A stretch of 64,000 nt of DNA from G963422275 sp963422275 (GCA_963422275.1 OY729418.1:2294001-2358000); one strand, 5' to 3'; positions 35,557 to 44,893 are shown, counted from the first letter of the stretch. A program made the numbers and translations. The notes: generated from the sequence alone by a model not told the origin.

Positions 35557-36464
35557 AACCCTACAGCGGCATATGGCCAGTCGCACCGACGGCATTCAAC
35601 CCCGACGGATCGCTGGATGAAGACGGCAACCGGTGCATTCTCGATTGCATGGTTGCCCAAGGCGTCGATGGCATATGCATATTGGCAAACTATTCGGAAC
35701 AATTCCTGCTGTCTGATGCCGAACGCGAAGCGCTGACGCGCCTAAGCCTTGAACATGTGGCGGGTCGGGTACCCGTCATCGTGACCATCAGCCATTTTGC
35801 GACTGATGTCGTCGTGGCCCGCGCCAAGCGATCCAAGGAGCTTGGCGCTTCGATTGTCATGATGATGCCTCCCTACCATGGCGCACTCTTGAAGGGGACC
35901 CCAGAGCAGACATTCGAGCAATTTTCCCGTGTCGGCGAGGTCGGCATTCCGATAATGTTGCAGGATGCGCCGCTCTCCGGCGTCGATCTGGATGTGCCGC
36001 TTCTTGCTCGGATGGCACGCGAAATAGACATGCTGAAGTTGCTGAAGATAGAAAGCGTAGGGACGGCGGCGAAGTTGCGCGCATTGCTGGCCGAGGCGAG
36101 CAACCATATTGACGGACCGTTTGACGGCGAAGAGGGCATTACCCTGATCGCCGATCTTGATGCCGGCGCGACCGGCACCATGACCTCGGCCACGATTCCT
36201 GACAAGATCAAGCCTGTGGTCGTGCACCATCTTTCCGGGAATCGAGAGGCTGCCATGAAGGCTTACGCATGCGTCCTTCCGCTTATCAACCACGAAAACC
36301 GTCAATGCGGTTTTCGCGCAGCGAAGGAGGCAATGGCAGCGGGCGGCGTGATCAAATCAGCGTTCTGCCGCCACCCAATCGCACCGCTGGCACCAGAGGC
36401 GCGCGCCCATTTGATGGACCTTCTGCGTGAACTTGACCCAATCGTGCTGAGATGGTGCAAGTGA
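35553..36464 (+). CDS. DapA-family aldolase/lyase
   Basis: A 303-residue TIM-barrel protein of the dihydrodipicolinate synthase/N-acetylneuraminate lyase family. The Schiff-base Lys is K165 (LKLLKIESVG) and the conserved Tyr is Y108 (MMPPYHG). It starts in ATGA overlap with the dehydratase gene. In this context it most likely cleaves a 2-keto-3-deoxy sugar acid to pyruvate plus an aldehyde, not lysine biosynthesis. It is followed immediately by the regulator gene. Confidence 0.78.
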   Translation: MKPYSGIWPVAPTAFNPDGSLDEDGNRCILDCMVAQGVDGICILANYSEQFLLSDAEREALTRLSLEHVAGRVPVIVTISHFATDVVVARAKRSKELGASIVMMMPPYHGALLKGTPEQTFEQFSRVGEVGIPIMLQDAPLSGVDLDVPLLARMAREIDMLKLLKIESVGTAAKLRALLAEASNHIDGPFDGEEGITLIADLDAGATGTMTSATIPDKIKPVVVHHLSGNREAAMKAYACVLPLINHENRQCGFRAAKEAMAAGGVIKSAFCRHPIAPLAPEARAHLMDLLRELDPIVLRWCK

Positions 36465-37195
36465 ACATGGCACAAGCGCACTGGACAGAAGAGATGCAAG
36501 CATTGGGCGCGATCGCCCCCCGGAAGAGCTTGGCCGAAATTGCCGCTGACACATTGCGGGAGTTCATACTGCTGGGCAAGCTCAAGGCCGGGCTTCCGGT
36601 CCGCGAACGAGACCTTGCAGAGGCTTTGGGAATCAGCCGGACTCCTTTGAAGGAGGCACTCCGCATCCTTGAGAACGAGGGGCTCATAGTCTACGAGCCT
36701 ACAAGGCGTCCACGCGTGGCCGATCCCACATTGGAAGAACTTACCCAGAATCTCGCTGTGCTGGGCGTCTTGGAGGCGCTGGCCGGCGAACTTGCATGCG
36801 ATCAGGCCACCGACGGCGAGATTGCTCAAGCGTCCGAGTTGTGCAATCGCATGATGCGTGCGCCGGAAGGCACTGATCCGCTGGAATTCTTCGGCTGGGA
36901 CATGGAGTTTCACCAGACAATCGTCAGGGCTGCCCGCAACGCGCCGCTGCTGGAAACGCACAAGCGGTTCAACGCGAGGCTTTGGCGTGCCCGGTTCATT
37001 TCCTCCAAGCTGCGCACGGGGCGTGACAGCACTCTTGGCGAGCATGAGAACATTGTAGAGGCTCTTACTCGACGGGACGCTCGCGACACGGCGCGACACA
37101 TGCGTTGTCATCTCGATACCACGGTAAGCAACATCGCGAAAACGCAGGAAATGGTGAATAGCAAGGCAAAAGCGGACGGTATCGATGGCGGGTGA
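36452..37195 (+). CDS. GntR-family regulator, FCD type
   Basis: 247 residues from ATG 36452, overlapping the aldolase gene by 13 bases; ATG 36467 is an alternative. The winged helix includes LREFILLGKLKAGLPVRERDLAEALGISRTPLKEALRILENEGLIVYEP. The FCD domain shows VLEALAGELACDQATDGE and DMEFHQTIVRAARN, with His residues typical of metal- or acid-binding FCD pockets. It is probably the regulator of the tct-dehydratase-aldolase operon that contains it. Confidence 0.83.
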   Translation: MVQVNMAQAHWTEEMQALGAIAPRKSLAEIAADTLREFILLGKLKAGLPVRERDLAEALGISRTPLKEALRILENEGLIVYEPTRRPRVADPTLEELTQNLAVLGVLEALAGELACDQATDGEIAQASELCNRMMRAPEGTDPLEFFGWDMEFHQTIVRAARNAPLLETHKRFNARLWRARFISSKLRTGRDSTLGEHENIVEALTRRDARDTARHMRCHLDTTVSNIAKTQEMVNSKAKADGIDGG

Positions 37196-38219
37196 CAATA
37201 CTATTGCTCTGATCCAGGGCGACCCTGCCGGCATTGGCCCAGAACTGCTGGTGAAGCTGTTGTGTGACGCCGATGTCAGGGCGGTGGCCAAGCTGTTGGT
37301 GATCGGCGCGCCTGAAATCTTCGCTCGCGGAGAGGAGCAGACCGGGCTCACGGTCGATAATGTGCGCCACGCGGAGCTGAACGCGGACATTGAGTTCGCT
37401 GATGAAGAGGTTTTGCATCTCGACCTGACTGTCGACGATATCGGAGACGTTCCGGTGGCGTCCGCTACGGCGGCGGGCGGGCGAAGCTCGCTCTGCGGCC
37501 TGCGCAGAGCGTTCGAGCTTGCGCGTGACGGAATTGTGCAGGGAATCGTCTTCATGCCCTTCAACAAGGAATCGATGCACCTTGGCGGCAACGAGTTCAC
37601 CGACGAATTGGGGTTTGCCCGCAACTTTTTCCAGCTGCGGTCCCGTGCCAGCGAGTTTAACGTGGCGGACGGCATGTGGAACGGCCGAGTGACCAGTCAT
37701 GTGGCAATGAAGGATGTACCTGAATTGCTGACAGTGGAGCGAATTGAGGAAAGCATCAACCTAACCGACCGCACTCTGAGAATGGCTGGCTACGACCGTC
37801 CGCGCATCGTCGTTGCGGCCTACAATCCCCATGCAGGAGACGGAGGGCTGATGGGAGACGAGGAAGCGCGTGTTATTCGCCCAGCTGTTGAACGCGCTCG
37901 GCTCCGGCAGATCTCGGCAGTCGGGCCGTTGCCTGCCGACACGTTGTGGCTGAAGGTTCGAAATGGCGAGTTCGATGCGGCCGTTACCATGTATCACGAT
38001 CAAGGCCAGATCGCGATCAAGCTTATGGGGTTTGATCGCGGGGTATCCGTTCTGGCCGGGCTGCCAGTCCCTGTGACAACTCCTGCTCACGGCACGGCTT
38101 TTGACATTGCAGGCCAGAACAAGGCCAATCCGGTTCCGGCCAAGAATGCCGTCACCATGTGCGTCAACATGTCCAGCAACCGCAAGGCCTCGGAAGGTGT
38201 CGTAAGCGACGCGGCCTGA
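37185..38219 (+). CDS. PdxA2-type 4-phosphoerythronate/threonate dehydrogenase-like
   Basis: A 344-residue member of the PdxA family. It has GDPAGIGPELLVKLL at the N-terminus and the three metal-binding His contexts THVAMKDVPE-like (SHVAMKDV), MYHDQGQIAIKL and TPAHGTAFDIAGQNKAN. In biosynthesis PdxA oxidises 4-phosphohydroxythreonine. Copies inside sugar-acid operons (PdxA2) oxidise 4-phospho-threonate or -erythronate. The operon setting favours the catabolic role. No matching kinase (DtnK/DenK) lies in the window. Confidence 0.78.
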   Translation: MAGDNTIALIQGDPAGIGPELLVKLLCDADVRAVAKLLVIGAPEIFARGEEQTGLTVDNVRHAELNADIEFADEEVLHLDLTVDDIGDVPVASATAAGGRSSLCGLRRAFELARDGIVQGIVFMPFNKESMHLGGNEFTDELGFARNFFQLRSRASEFNVADGMWNGRVTSHVAMKDVPELLTVERIEESINLTDRTLRMAGYDRPRIVVAAYNPHAGDGGLMGDEEARVIRPAVERARLRQISAVGPLPADTLWLKVRNGEFDAAVTMYHDQGQIAIKLMGFDRGVSVLAGLPVPVTTPAHGTAFDIAGQNKANPVPAKNAVTMCVNMSSNRKASEGVVSDAA

Positions 38220-38613
38220 ATCCGCCTGATTCCCGGGATCGAGAACTGTGTCATCTCGATCTCGGCTGCGTCCTGAGGGTGGCGGCGCAACACGAATGAA
38301 TCCCGGTCAACGGCTTCATGGGCGACTTGTACAGGGAATGCTGGATGGACATCCCGTGCGTTTGCCTGTTGGCGGGATGTTTGTGCCAGACAAGCATGTC
38401 GCCGATACCGGAAGTCGCCTCGAGACCGCGAAATAGTGCAATGAAACAAAGATTGAGCGCTTCATCGGCAAGTTTGCCGCTGACGGCAGTTCGCTCTGTT
38501 TTTTTGGAATCAGCCTCCCTCGAATGATTTGATAGCCATGGCCGGCGAGTTCCGTTGCTGACAGGACCCGGCAGCCCAGCAAAAGAATCCGTTTTGCAGG
38601 CTTGGCACCTGAT
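38220..38613. other. Intergenic region, no gene recognised
   Basis: The sequence between the convergent pdxA2-like and creatininase-like genes holds no frame with a recognisable family. A short plus-strand run (GMLDGHPVRLPVGGMFVPD) looks protein-like, but I could not assign it and it has no clear start. A G/C-rich start and a T-run (GTTTTTTTGG near 38500) were seen, without a clear hairpin. Confidence 0.4.
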
Positions 38614-39384
38614 TCAGAGCAAGCCCGAGTCCGCAGCGGCCAGGAACGTTGCGTAATCCTGCGCAGTCGATTCACTGGCCGCGTCCAACAGCATTCGCCC
38701 ATGGCGCGCTTTCGCAAGCGCCGAATGCGACCCAACTCGGCCGTCCGGAAATTTTGCACGATGTTCTTGCGGCGGTCCATGCTTGTCGCCCGCGTGCGCC
38801 CTTATAAATTCTCTGGAGAGTCTTTCGGGCGGATTGCTGGCAGCGGAGGACTCCACGCTCCGATCAGTCGCTCGCGTCACCGAGATTTCCGAAGGGGTGG
38901 CATGCAAGCCTTCCCATTCGCCGTAAAGGCGACTGCGCAACTCCTGCACCGGCTCGAAGTCCCACCAGTTTCGGACCCGGATTTCAACGCCGCCGAGATT
39001 CCGTGCAACGCTTGCAAGCGGCTTTAGATTGGCTCCGTGGGCATTCAGGAAATAAAAATGGCGGAACCCCTGTGAGTGCAGGCTTTCGACAACGGCCTTC
39101 GCCAATGCCTCGAACACCTCCTCGGCAATCGACACGGTACCAGCGAAGCCAAGATTGAATGGTGCCGGACTGTACGCTAGGGTGGGAGCGACCAGTGCAT
39201 CCACGCATTCCGCTGCCGCCTCTGCAATTCGGGCCGCGCAAATTGCGTCAGTACCGATCAGTCCGACGGGTCCATGCTGTTCGGTGGACCCAACTGGAAT
39301 TATGATGCCGTCTGTCCTCTGCAGATAGGAATCAACCTCGCACCAAGTTGCGCGATCAAGCCTCACTGCCAGTTCCCCATCCAA
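38614..39384 (-). CDS. Creatininase-family amidohydrolase
   Basis: 256 residues. The metal-binding pattern of creatininase is present: Glu and His in VGSTEQHGP, Asp in IGTDAICA, and His in LNAHGANLKP. GLHATPSEISVTRA matches the later conserved His/Ser/Glu block. Relatives include creatinine amidohydrolase and mycofactocin or FAPy-type deformylases, so the substrate is open. On the minus strand it follows a family 3 binding protein, but a terminator-like hairpin (39578-39604) lies between them. Confidence 0.75.
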   Translation of the reverse strand: MDGELAVRLDRATWCEVDSYLQRTDGIIIPVGSTEQHGPVGLIGTDAICAARIAEAAAECVDALVAPTLAYSPAPFNLGFAGTVSIAEEVFEALAKAVVESLHSQGFRHFYFLNAHGANLKPLASVARNLGGVEIRVRNWWDFEPVQELRSRLYGEWEGLHATPSEISVTRATDRSVESSAASNPPERLSREFIRAHAGDKHGPPQEHRAKFPDGRVGSHSALAKARHGRMLLDAASESTAQDYATFLAAADSGLL

Positions 39385-39577
39385 AATTCCCTAAACCGGT
39401 TGCTGAGGTTCCACGAATTCAAGATCAGATTCAAGGAGATGGCGCTTTGCAGACGGATACCCAGACGGAGCAGGCTCACATTCGTCCGCAGGCAAGCGCT
39501 GCCACCGACATAAAGCTGACCGGACGTCGAGCCGGGCTTGCTTGCCCCGAGTCTGGGGCGGGTACCTCTGGCCAGAC

Positions 39578-39604
39578 GAGAAAAGGGGCATCGCAACGCC
39601 CCTT
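39578..39604 (-). terminator. Terminator-like hairpin after the binding-protein gene
   Basis: On the minus strand an AAGGGGC / GCCCCTT stem (7 bp, 8-base loop) is followed by TTTTCTC, 35 bases after the stop of the 39639-40412 gene. This has the form of a Rho-independent terminator for that gene. Confidence 0.6.
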
Positions 39605-39638
39605 CCTGTTCAATTCGCCGAATTCAAGCCGTTCCGGA

Positions 39639-40412
39639 TCAGTTCTGGAGCTTCCATTTTCGACCAAGGTCGTTAAAAAAGCCCCGCTCGGTTTTCAAGG
39701 CGATCCAAGTGTTCACGTAGTTGATCCAAACTTGGTCTGCCTGCGGAAGCAGCATCGCGATAGGCGTGGGCGCCTTCGGAGCCGAGACCGGAATTATGGC
39801 CATCTGCGGATACTTTTCCACCAGCTTGTGGGCTTCGACGTTGGACGTGATGTGGGCGTCGGCACGACCCGCAAGTACCTCTTGAAAATCGCGCGCCGGC
39901 GCCTCGACAATCTTGTGCTGCGCGTTCGGGAAGAACTGCTGCACCTGCTTTTCCTGTGTGGTGCCCAGCGTTGCGGCCACGGTCACGTCGGGCTTGTCGA
40001 GGTCGCTCCAATCTTTGTACTTGTCGGCATCCTCGGCAAGTATGAGGGGAACTGTCGCCAGCGAGAAATAACTGTTTGAATACCCGGCCGCTTTTGCGCG
40101 CGCCGGTGAAATCGACGCAGACCCCGTCAGGTGATATTTTCCGGCAGTGACCCCGCTTACGAGTGTCTTCCAGTCAGTCGGCACGAACTCGACCTTGACT
40201 CCGAGGTCCTTCGCCAACTCGGTCATCACGTCGATGTCATAGCCCGTGTAGCTGTTCGTCGCGGGATCTTTCATTGTCATCGGATTCCAGTCGCCGGTCG
40301 TCCCCACCTTCAACACGCCGGTATTCAGGATATCTTGGAGAGCGGACTGCGCCTGCGCCTGTCCTGCGGCAAGAAACAGCAGAGTCGCGACCGCAAATTT
40401 CAATATTTTCAT
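39639..40412 (-). CDS. Family 3 binding protein, cyclohexadienyl-dehydratase-like
   Basis: 257 residues. The signal peptide is MKILKFAVATLLFLAAGQAQAQ. The mature start LKVGTTGDWNPMTMKDPATNSYTGYDIDVMTELAKDLGVKVEFVPTDW resembles PheC (periplasmic cyclohexadienyl dehydratase), a catalytic offshoot of amino-acid binding proteins. The surrounding genes (divergent ATPase and permease) suggest it may instead be the binding protein of that transporter. I cannot decide whether the catalytic residues of PheC are present. Confidence 0.75.
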   Translation of the reverse strand: MKILKFAVATLLFLAAGQAQAQSALQDILNTGVLKVGTTGDWNPMTMKDPATNSYTGYDIDVMTELAKDLGVKVEFVPTDWKTLVSGVTAGKYHLTGSASISPARAKAAGYSNSYFSLATVPLILAEDADKYKDWSDLDKPDVTVAATLGTTQEKQVQQFFPNAQHKIVEAPARDFQEVLAGRADAHITSNVEAHKLVEKYPQMAIIPVSAPKAPTPIAMLLPQADQVWINYVNTWIALKTERGFFNDLGRKWKLQN

Positions 40413-40527
40413 CGAGTGCTCCTTGAACGATCAAAAGCCCACTATTGTCTTTCTCACTTGGAATTGCAACCATGCCGCCAATTGGGGAAGCGACGTGCAC
40501 CGTTCCGTCCGCCGCAGGTATGAGGAA

Positions 40528-41280
40528 ATGCAGGGCACAGACTCGAACCCGATAATTGAAGTGGAAAGCATTTCGACGTTCTTCGGCGCTTTTCAGGCTC
40601 TGAAGGAGGTCAACCTTGTCGTGAACAGAGGGGAGCGTGTTGTCGTGTGCGGCCCCTCCGGGTCAGGTAAATCCACCTTGATTCGCTGCATCAATGGATT
40701 GGAGCGCCACCAGCACGGAACGATAAGAGTCGATGGCTGTTTGCTGGATGGAACAAGGAAGAGTCTGAACGTGATCCGACCCAAGGTTGGAGTGGTTTTC
40801 CAGCAGTTCAATCTCTTTCCGCACCTTACTGTCATCGAGAACCTGATGCTCGGACCGGTCCGAGCGCGACGGCTTGCAAAAAGCGCGGCGCGCGAGCTGG
40901 CGATCCGTTACCTTGAGCGGGTGCGGATACCAGAACAGGCGGGCAAATATCCCCGCCAGCTTTCAGGAGGTCAGCAGCAGCGTGTTGCCATCGCGCGGGC
41001 GCTCTGCATGGAACCGAGGATCATGCTGTTTGACGAGCCAACTTCGGCCTTGGACCCGGAAATGATCAGCGAGGTCCTCGAAGTGATGGCCGAACTTGCC
41101 GAAAGCGGAATGACGATGATTTGCGTTACCCACGAAATGGGCTTTGCCCGCCGCGTCGCCGACAACATGGTTTTCATGGATCACGGCAGCATCGTCGAGA
41201 TGGCGTTACCCGACAAGTTCTTTGAGAACCCGGAAAGTCAGCGCTGCCAAGACTTTCTGCGGAAGATTCTCCATCACTAG
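40528..41280 (+). CDS. Polar amino-acid ABC transporter ATPase (GlnQ/HisP type)
   Basis: About 250 residues from ATG 40528, preceded by GAGGA; longer frames reach 40423. Motifs: Walker A GPSGSGKST, Q-loop FQQFNLFPHLTV, signature LSGGQQQRVAIARAL, Walker B IMLFDEPTSALD, H-loop CVTHEMGFA. It is the only polar amino-acid ATPase in the window. It could serve both the permease that follows and the ATPase-less system at 25876-28162. Confidence 0.85.
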   Translation: MQGTDSNPIIEVESISTFFGAFQALKEVNLVVNRGERVVVCGPSGSGKSTLIRCINGLERHQHGTIRVDGCLLDGTRKSLNVIRPKVGVVFQQFNLFPHLTVIENLMLGPVRARRLAKSAARELAIRYLERVRIPEQAGKYPRQLSGGQQQRVAIARALCMEPRIMLFDEPTSALDPEMISEVLEVMAELAESGMTMICVTHEMGFARRVADNMVFMDHGSIVEMALPDKFFENPESQRCQDFLRKILHH

Positions 41281-41290
41281 GAGACGCGCG

Positions 41291-42052
41291 ATGTCTGCCA
41301 TTCGGCGCTTCACGAGGGTTGCCGTTCCAGCCTTGGCTCTTTCCGTCTTTCTCTCTGGGTGCTCGGCGAACTGGGGCTGGTACGTTGTCAATCCTGCGAC
41401 ACCGTCCGGCCGTTCCAACCTGAAATTCCTGCTAAGCGGGCTGGACCACACGATCATGATGTCGGTGGCCGCAATCGCCATGTCGGTCGTTGCCGGGCTG
41501 CTCATTGCGCTTCCGGGGCTGATGTCCAACCGAGCTCTGCGCGGGTTCAATCGAACGTATGTCGAGGTGGTTCGCGCGGTTCCGATCCTTGTGTTGATTC
41601 TTTGGGTTTACTACGGCATGCCGCAGTTGACCGGGTTTTCCATAAGCGTCTTTTGGGCGGGAGTGATCGCCCTCGCGCTGTCGGACAGCGCGTTCGAAGC
41701 AGAAATCTTTCGCGCGGGCATCCAGTCGATCGACCGGGGCCAGCACGAGGCTGCGCACTCGATTTCGCTGAACTACGTCGACACCATGTGGTTTGTCATA
41801 TTGCCCCAAGCCATACGCCGCATACTGCCCGCTCTCGGAAACCAGTTGGTTTACATGCTCAAAATGTCATCGCTCGTCTCGGTTATCGGAATGCAGGAAC
41901 TCACTCGCAAGGCAAATGAACTGGTGGTGACCGAATACCGCCCGCTCGAAATCTACACGGTTCTCGTGATCGAGTATCTTGCGCTCATTCTCCTGGTATC
42001 TGCAGGTGTTCGCTGGCTGGAACGCAGGTTGCAGGCAGACGCAAGCCGCTAA
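41291..42052 (+). CDS. Amino-acid ABC transporter permease
   Basis: 253 residues from ATG 41291, 10 bp after the ATPase. The N-terminus has a lipobox-like VFLSGCSANWG, unusual for a permease and probably part of the first hydrophobic segment. The HisM-type EAA loop reads QHEAAHSISLNYVDTMWFVILPQAIRRILPALGNQ. It is a single permease, so it may act as a homodimer. Confidence 0.83.
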   Translation: MSAIRRFTRVAVPALALSVFLSGCSANWGWYVVNPATPSGRSNLKFLLSGLDHTIMMSVAAIAMSVVAGLLIALPGLMSNRALRGFNRTYVEVVRAVPILVLILWVYYGMPQLTGFSISVFWAGVIALALSDSAFEAEIFRAGIQSIDRGQHEAAHSISLNYVDTMWFVILPQAIRRILPALGNQLVYMLKMSSLVSVIGMQELTRKANELVVTEYRPLEIYTVLVIEYLALILLVSAGVRWLERRLQADASR

Positions 42053-42539
42053 TGCCGTAACTGCCGCGACGTTCCGAGTCCGGTACTGGTTCAATTTGGT
42101 TCCAAGCGATCCAGGTGCCTCACGAACCGTTGCAAGGCGCAGTTCTGCCTTGCGTTCGAACATTCGCTGGTCCGCATAACAAGTGGGGGTCTGATGCGAT
42201 AACCTGAAACTGCCTTTGGATACGGCACAATGGGTGGCAGGCGAGCAATTGAGACGCCGTCGGCAGACCGACGTGCGCGGAGAATTTCGATCTTGACAGA
42301 GTTTCCGCGCCAAGTAAGTCTCGATGCAAGAGTCATGAGCAGACTTTGCATCAGGATACAGGCATCCACCACCCAAATTCGCCGCCGACCCTTTCTCGAT
42401 CATCGGGGATTGTCCGGCAGATTCGCATTTTACGACCGCATCATGTCGGTGGACAGGGCATCGATCAGGCTCGACGAGATTGCCGAAATGTGCGGACAGG
42501 GTGAAGCTGCAAACGGAACGCGGGAGTTCGAAGCTGACG
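42053..42539. other. Intergenic region upstream of parC
   Basis: No gene was recognised in 487 bases. A candidate -35 (TTGACA, 42293-42298) lies about 245 bases before parC, with only a poor -10 match (AAGTCT) at 17 bp spacing. Part of this region should carry the parC promoter. Frames here are low in coding character. Confidence 0.35.
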
Positions 42540-44765
42540 ATGAACAGCATGAATGACGGCGGAACCACGAACGAGTCTTTTCAGCGGGCGATAAGCCAGC
42601 GCTACCTGCAGTACGCGCTCTCCACAATCATGCACCGCGCGTTGCCGGACGCGCGGGACGGGTTGAAGCCCGTTCACCGTCGAATTCTCTTTGCAATGCG
42701 GGAACTCAAGCTTGGTCCCAACAGCGGATTCAGGAAGTCGGCCAAGATTTCCGGCGATGTCATGGGAAACTACCACCCTCACGGCGACCAAGCGATTTAC
42801 GACGCGCTCGCCCGATTGGCCCAAGACTTCAACATGCGGTACCCGCTGGTGGGCGGGCAAGGGAACTTCGGCAATATCGATGGAGACAATCCAGCGGCGG
42901 CGCGATACACGGAGGTGCGCCTGACGGAAGTCGCGGAAGCCTTGCTTGAGGGTTTGGCCGAGAATTCCGTGGATTTCCAGAACAATTATGATGGCACGCT
43001 TACCGAGCCGGTTGTTCTTCCCGGCAGCTTGCCGAATCTGCTCGCGAACGGCGCCAAGGGTGTTGCCGTGGGCATGGCCACCGACATTCCGCCTCACAAC
43101 ATTGGCGAGCTGTGCGATGCTTGCCTGCACCTCCTGAAATTTCCCGATGCCCGGGGCGGCACCTTGACGAGCAAAGTGCTTGGTCCCGACTTTCCGACTG
43201 GCGGCGTGATTGTCGATCCCGCCGAAACCATAAAGGCAATCTATGAAACCGGACGGGGATCGATCCGGCTTAGGGCCAAGTGGGACATGGAGAAGCTCCA
43301 CGGCAGGAACTGGCAGATAATCGTCACCGAAATCCCGTATCAGGTGAAGAAATCTGAATTGATCGAGCGGATCGCAACGCTGATATTGGACAAGAAAGTT
43401 CCGGCCCTTGCCGACGTGCGCGACGAGTCCGCCGATGACGTCCGGGTCGTTATCGAGCCCAAGACACGCAACGTCGATCCAAAAATCCTGATGGAAACGC
43501 TCTTCAGGAGTTCGTCACTTCAAGTCAACGTTCCGGTCAACATGAATGCCTTGGTAGACGGCAGAACCCCGAAGGTTTGCTCGTTGAAGGAACTGCTCCA
43601 GATCTTTCTGAATCACAGGAGGGACGTTCTCGTTCGGCGCTCGCGCCACCGTGTCGACAAGATCGACAGGCGTCTTGAGGTCTTGGAAGGCTATATCTTG
43701 GCGTTCCTGAACTTGGACAAGGTGATAGAGATCATCCGATTCCATGATGAGCCGCGGGCCAAGCTCATTAGAGAATTCGATCTTTCGGAAATCCAGGCCG
43801 AGGCGATTCTGAACATGCGCCTGAGGAGCCTGCGAAAATTGGAAGAGCTGGAACTGAGAAAGGAGCACGATGCGCTGTTAATCGAACGGGCCTCCCTCGA
43901 AGACCTGCTTGCAAGCGACAAGCTTCAATGGGGTGGCATTTCGGACGAACTTAGAGGCATCAAGGAGAGATTTGGCGCGAAGGCTGCCGGCGGCGGGCGG
44001 CGGACGACATTTGCCAAGCCCCCAAGAGTCGAGGCGGAGGTGCTGGAGGAGCCTGCCGAAAACGAGCCGGTGACCGTGGTTTGTTCCAAGATGGGGTGGA
44101 TTCGGGCCATGAAGGGCACGCTTCCTCTGGGCCAGGAGTTCAAGTGCCGCGACGGGGACGAGGGCAAGTTCGTCATCCATGCCGAAACATCCGAGAAGCT
44201 CCTTCTCTTTGGAACCAATGGAAGATTCTACACTCTCAAGGTGTCCGCGCTCCCCGACGGAAGAGGTTACGGAGAGCCAGTTCGGGTCATGATCGATCTT
44301 CCGAACGAAGCCGACATTGTCAGCCTGTTCGCCCACGATCCATCGAAGCGATTGGTGGTGTCTTCGGCATTCGGCTTTGGATTTAAGGTTTCCGAAGAGG
44401 ACGTTGTCGCCTCGACCAAGAACGGCAAGCAGGTGCTGAATGTCCAAATGCCTGACGAGGCGCGGGCATGCGTTCGGGTGAACGGCGACCTGCTGGCGTC
44501 CGTCGGGACAAACCGGAGGTTGCTGGTATTCCCGTTGGACGAACTGCCGGAAATGGCACGCGGAAAGGGAGTTCGACTTCAGAAATACAGTGAATCTCAT
44601 GAGCTTTCCGGCCTCAAGACCTTCCCGTCGTCCGAAGGCTTGAAATGGATCGACCCGGCCGGCCGGGTCCGGACAGTGCGGAATCTTGAGAAATGGATGG
44701 GCAGACGCGCGTCAGCTGGTCGCGTGCCACCTCATGGCTTCCCGAGCCAGAACAAATTCACTTGA
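42540..44765 (+). CDS. parC: DNA topoisomerase IV subunit A
   Basis: A 741-residue type IIA topoisomerase subunit that unlinks daughter chromosomes together with ParE. The catalytic Tyr is in AAARYTEVRLTEVAE. The winged-helix and tower regions are intact (RDGLKPVHRRILFAM, LVGGQGNFGNIDGDNPAAAR, HEY-type IPYQVKKSELIERIA). The C-terminal part has the short beta-pinwheel blades (SKMGWIRAMKG, GTNGRFYTLKVSALP, GTNRRLLVFPLDELPEM). ParC rather than GyrA is preferred because the GyrA-box QRRGGKG is absent. The quinolone region reads HPHGDQAIYDAL, with Gln where E. coli has Ser80. Confidence 0.9.
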   Translation: MNSMNDGGTTNESFQRAISQRYLQYALSTIMHRALPDARDGLKPVHRRILFAMRELKLGPNSGFRKSAKISGDVMGNYHPHGDQAIYDALARLAQDFNMRYPLVGGQGNFGNIDGDNPAAARYTEVRLTEVAEALLEGLAENSVDFQNNYDGTLTEPVVLPGSLPNLLANGAKGVAVGMATDIPPHNIGELCDACLHLLKFPDARGGTLTSKVLGPDFPTGGVIVDPAETIKAIYETGRGSIRLRAKWDMEKLHGRNWQIIVTEIPYQVKKSELIERIATLILDKKVPALADVRDESADDVRVVIEPKTRNVDPKILMETLFRSSSLQVNVPVNMNALVDGRTPKVCSLKELLQIFLNHRRDVLVRRSRHRVDKIDRRLEVLEGYILAFLNLDKVIEIIRFHDEPRAKLIREFDLSEIQAEAILNMRLRSLRKLEELELRKEHDALLIERASLEDLLASDKLQWGGISDELRGIKERFGAKAAGGGRRTTFAKPPRVEAEVLEEPAENEPVTVVCSKMGWIRAMKGTLPLGQEFKCRDGDEGKFVIHAETSEKLLLFGTNGRFYTLKVSALPDGRGYGEPVRVMIDLPNEADIVSLFAHDPSKRLVVSSAFGFGFKVSEEDVVASTKNGKQVLNVQMPDEARACVRVNGDLLASVGTNRRLLVFPLDELPEMARGKGVRLQKYSESHELSGLKTFPSSEGLKWIDPAGRVRTVRNLEKWMGRRASAGRVPPHGFPSQNKFT

Positions 44766-44839
44766 GAACGCTCCGTCGCGTGGCGGCTTCCCAGCCGAGC
44801 GAATTAAGTTGAAGAAAGCGGGATGCCGGCGTTTGACGC

Positions 44840-44862
44840 GGCGAGGCAGTTCAGTCCTCGCC
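44840..44862. terminator. Hairpin between convergent parC and P450 genes
   Basis: GGCGAGG (44840-44846) pairs with CCTCGCC (44856-44862) around a 9-base loop, followed by ACTTTCTC. It could terminate parC transcription. The T content after the stem is only moderate, so this is tentative. Confidence 0.4.
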
Positions 44863-44893
44863 ACTTTCTCCCCTGCAAGCCCGGCAGACGAAA

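Noticed and set aside
36302..37675. A 457-residue minus-strand open frame across the GntR and PdxA2 genes
   Set aside because: It covers two well-supported plus-strand genes, is rich in Ser, Arg and Pro in the manner of a shadow frame, and matches no family I know.
41291..41400. Lipoprotein signal in the permease at 41291
   Set aside because: VFLSGCSANWG looks like a lipobox, but the protein is a clear multi-span HisM-type permease, so the motif is probably incidental.
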